Position numbers and translations under genes: made by a program
Notes under the pieces: generated by a model
The model's input: the letters and a program-made list of their open reading frames with translations, nothing else
What the model was told of the DNA's origin: nothing
The model's database searches: none
In this document: one piece after another, positions 62,074-64,000 of the stretch
Position numbering within the stretch: the stretch's first letter is position 1
Layout of the letters: every line of letters starts with the position of its first letter
From: Bacteroidales bacterium UBA5349
GTDB lineage: Bacteria; Bacteroidota; Bacteroidia; Bacteroidales; Tenuifilaceae
Reading direction: 5' to 3'
DNA: 64,000 bases
Assembly (NCBI GenBank): GCA_002410065.1
Contig: DHQB01000009.1
Location: 124,001 to 188,000, forward strand

Positions 62074-62955
62074 TTACAGAATATTGAGTAACTGTTCTTT
62101 TATCTTTTCCAACTCGTCCTTCATGCAAACAACTAGCTTCTGTATTTCGGTATGGTTTGCTTTTGAACCCAGTGTATTTATCTCGCGCCCCATTTCTTGA
62201 GCAATAAAACCCAATTTGCGCCCTGCAGCTTCATCCTCTTTAAGGGTATCAATAAAGTATTTACAGTGGTTGGCAAGACGGATTTTCTCTTCGTTTACAT
62301 CAAATTTCTCAATATAATACACGAGTTCCTGCTCAAATCTATTTTTATCTACACTTACATCCTTGCCAAGTTTTTCAAGGTTTTCCCTTATTCGGGTACG
62401 AACAGTCTCCAAACGCTCTGCTTCAAAGGGGTTAACCTGATTAAGCAGATCTGAAATAAGGGATACCCTATTAATCAGGTCAGTTTCTGTTATTTTACCC
62501 TCCTGGCACCTAAAATCGTTGAAATTGTTTAGGGCCATATCTATACAACTACTTAAAGCATCAAATTCTCCTTCGCCAACCTCTTGGGCTTGTACATTGA
62601 AAATTTCGGGTAACTTAAGTATAGTTTGAAGTATCGGTTCGTTTTGCATTGGCATATTAAAATCGCCTGCAATGCTCATAATCTGGTCGAGGTAAGATTT
62701 AAAAACATCGCGATTTATTGTTGGTGCGGAACTACTAGTAGCCTTCTCAATATTCACATAACAATCAACTTTTCCTCTTTGTATGCTTTGGGCCAACTTA
62801 TTGCGTATTTCTAACTCTTTTTCCTTGTAAACAAACGGCATTCTTAAGTTCGATATGTCGAGTTGCTTACTGTTTAGCGATTTAATTTCGGTGATTATTT
62901 TAATCCCGTTTATCTCTATTTCGGCTTTACCGAAACCGGTCATTGATTTTGTCAT
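62074..62955 (-). CDS. yicC: YicC/YloC-family endoribonuclease
   Basis: The 293-residue protein opens with the family signature MTKSMTGFGKAEIEING and shows EIKSLNSKQLDISNLRMP, then EKELEIRNKLAQSIQRGKVD. The C-terminal DUF1732 part includes DVSVDKNRFEQELVYYIEKF and AAGRKLGFIAQEMGREINTLGSKA (in pieces GRKLGFIAQEMGREINT and LGSKANH). Family members are RNA endonucleases linked to small RNA decay. It lies between trmD and gmk, a common association with gmk. Confidence 0.93.
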   Translation of the reverse strand: MTKSMTGFGKAEIEINGIKIITEIKSLNSKQLDISNLRMPFVYKEKELEIRNKLAQSIQRGKVDCYVNIEKATSSSAPTINRDVFKSYLDQIMSIAGDFNMPMQNEPILQTILKLPEIFNVQAQEVGEGEFDALSSCIDMALNNFNDFRCQEGKITETDLINRVSLISDLLNQVNPFEAERLETVRTRIRENLEKLGKDVSVDKNRFEQELVYYIEKFDVNEEKIRLANHCKYFIDTLKEDEAAGRKLGFIAQEMGREINTLGSKANHTEIQKLVVCMKDELEKIKEQLLNIL

Positions 62956-63011
62956 CTCTTATAGTTCAGGTTTTATCTTTTAATATCTTTTTTTAACTCT
63001 TTTATGTTTGT

Positions 63012-63704
63012 TTAATCTTCACCCTTCATGCGTTTAAGCAATTCAGGTCTTAATCTTTTGGTGCGTTTAACAGCCTGGTCCATTTGCCACTCCTCAATCT
63101 TTTTAAAATTTCCAGATGTTAGTATCTCAGGCACTTCCCATCCATTAAATTCAGCAGGACGGGTATAAACCGGTGGGGCCAACAGGCCATCCTGAAATGA
63201 ATCTGTGAGTGCTGAGGTTTCATCGGATAGTACCCCAGGAATAAGCCTCACAACGCTATCAATTATAATAGCAGCAGCCAATTCGCCACCGGATAGAACG
63301 TAATCTCCAATGGATATTTCTCGGGTAATTAAATGTTCACGTATTCTATGATCTATGCCTTTGTAGTGTCCACAAAGAATAATCAAATTCCCTTTAATAC
63401 TAAGTTCATTCGCCAAATTTTGCGTGAGCTTATCGCCATCGGGCGAGGTGTAAATTACCTCATCATATTCCCGTTCAGCCTTAAGTTTGGTGATAACACT
63501 AAAAATTGGTTCAATTTTCATCACCATTCCAGCATCGGGTCCAAAAGCGTAATCGTCAACTGTACGGTGCTTATCAGTTGTATAATCTCGCAATTGGTGA
63601 ATATGCAAATCTACCAAACCCTTTTGCTGCGCACGTTTAATAATCGAGTGACCCAAGGGGCTCTCTAAAATTTCGGGCAGTACTGTAATTACATCAATTC
63701 GCAT
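63012..63704 (-). CDS. trmD: tRNA (guanine-N1)-methyltransferase TrmD
   Basis: The enzyme methylates G37 of tRNAs with a 5' G at position 36, keeping the reading frame. Visible are MRIDVITVLPEILESPLGHS, LRDYTTDKHRTVDDYAFG, ILCGHYKGIDHRI and the trefoil-knot SAM site EISIGDYVLSGGELAAAI. The 230-residue length is typical. It opens the minus-strand operon from a -7 element 19 bases upstream. Confidence 0.96.
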   Translation of the reverse strand: MRIDVITVLPEILESPLGHSIIKRAQQKGLVDLHIHQLRDYTTDKHRTVDDYAFGPDAGMVMKIEPIFSVITKLKAEREYDEVIYTSPDGDKLTQNLANELSIKGNLIILCGHYKGIDHRIREHLITREISIGDYVLSGGELAAAIIIDSVVRLIPGVLSDETSALTDSFQDGLLAPPVYTRPAEFNGWEVPEILTSGNFKKIEEWQMDQAVKRTKRLRPELLKRMKGED

Positions 63705-63723
63705 TTTACATAAAAATATGTAG

Positions 63724-63731
63724 CAAAGTTA
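63724..63731 (-). promoter_or_regulatory. -7 element of the trmD operon
   Basis: The minus strand reads TAACTTTG, a perfect TAnnTTTG, 19 bases before the trmD ATG. No clear -33 box. Confidence 0.45.
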
Positions 63732-63862
63732 TGAAATGTTAGGGAGTTGTTGGTTATCCATACCGTTTTTAAAGAAAATCACTGAACATTTTTCATTTTA
63801 TTTAATTTAAATACTATTTAGTGGATTTTTCATTACATTTAAAAACTCTATAAGCATAAAAT

Positions 63863-64000
63863 ATGAAAAAAATACTGGTTGTTTCGCAACGAAACTCTTG
63901 CCGTTCGCAAATGGCAGAGGGTTGGTTAAAATACTATGGCAAAGGTGTTACCGAGGTTACGAGTGCCGGTGTTGTCCCCACTGAACTCGATTTGTTTGCA
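63863..64000 (+). CDS. Low-molecular-weight phosphatase/ArsC-like protein, N-terminal part (3' end outside window)
   Basis: The 46 visible residues open MKKILVVSQRNSCRSQMAEG and continue to SAGVVPTELDLFA, the layout of arsenate reductase (ArsC) and low-molecular-weight tyrosine phosphatases. In that family the loop is Cys-X5-Arg. Here Arg14 is present, but the nucleophile position eight is Ser (codon TCG) and the Gly at position 10 is Arg. The protein may be inactive as a phosphatase or reductase, or may use a different chemistry. A -7-like TACATTTA lies at 63834-63841. It is cut by the window end. Confidence 0.7.
   Translation, partial: MKKILVVSQRNSCRSQMAEGWLKYYGKGVTEVTSAGVVPTELDLFA

Noticed and set aside
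1..64000. tRNA, rRNA, CRISPR array, prophage or insertion sequence
   Set aside because: No cloverleaf, ribosomal, repeat-spacer or transposase sequence was recognised in any gap; gaps are short and mostly explained by promoters and terminators.

Overview
The window is AT-rich chromosomal DNA from a member of the Bacteroidota, most likely a fermentative or saccharolytic member of Bacteroidales or a relative. The evidence is a SusC/SusD/SusE outer-membrane glycan system, C-terminal type IX secretion (T9SS) sorting domains, many short-signal lipoproteins, Bacteroidota-style promoters (TTTG / TAnnTTTG) close to start codons, and the redox repressor Rex. I see no rRNA, tRNA, CRISPR array, insertion sequence or phage gene, and no clearly broken gene. 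The genes at both edges are cut by the window.

Layout. 1-755: the end of a sensor histidine kinase. 1048-3339: a translationally coupled operon of four lipoproteins (CsgG-like, a small PEGA-like protein, DUF4810, GNA1162/DUF799). 3422-8582: rex, ribF, a dihydroorotate-dehydrogenase-like flavoprotein, a TPR protein and a phosphosulfolactate synthase homologue. 8681-12071: an envelope group with the undecaprenyl-phosphate translocase popT (DUF368), a small membrane protein and two exported proteins (DUF3108, DUF6263). 12126-13969: a minus-strand pair, a GIN-domain lipoprotein and a PagL-like lipid A deacylase.

14095-37377 is the most coherent accessory block, a starch/maltodextrin utilisation locus. 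On the minus strand lie susC, susD, a DUF5004 lipoprotein, an unknown secreted protein, susE, a T9SS-exported protein with starch-binding-like modules, and a T9SS-exported GH13 amylase. Divergent on the plus strand are a LacI regulator, an SLC45-type sugar transporter, a GH65 maltose phosphorylase, a DUF202 protein, class II fructose-bisphosphate aldolase, a periplasmic cyclomaltodextrinase and a GH13 lipoprotein. The likely flow is surface capture and cleavage, import through SusCD, periplasmic trimming, uptake of maltose by the inner-membrane transporter and phosphorolysis in the cytoplasm. A shared 13-base motif built on AATCGATTG lies upstream of both arms and is the best candidate LacI operator. 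The beta-phosphoglucomutase normally needed after a maltose phosphorylase is absent from the window.

37448-64000 is mainly housekeeping: miaA with an Orf3-like protein and a LuxC-type acyl-CoA reductase; a MacB-like permease, a phosphatase and an alanine/sodium symporter; pyruvate kinase with a TPR protein and an M1 aminopeptidase; xerD converging on a radical SAM gene; ftsK-lolA; a PgpH-type HD phosphodiesterase; a TonB-linked receptor; and the operon trmD-yicC-gmk-nadD-tpr. The last partial gene is a low-molecular-weight phosphatase/ArsC homologue whose nucleophilic cysteine position reads serine.

All assignments rest on reading translated sequence and motifs by eye; no database search was run.
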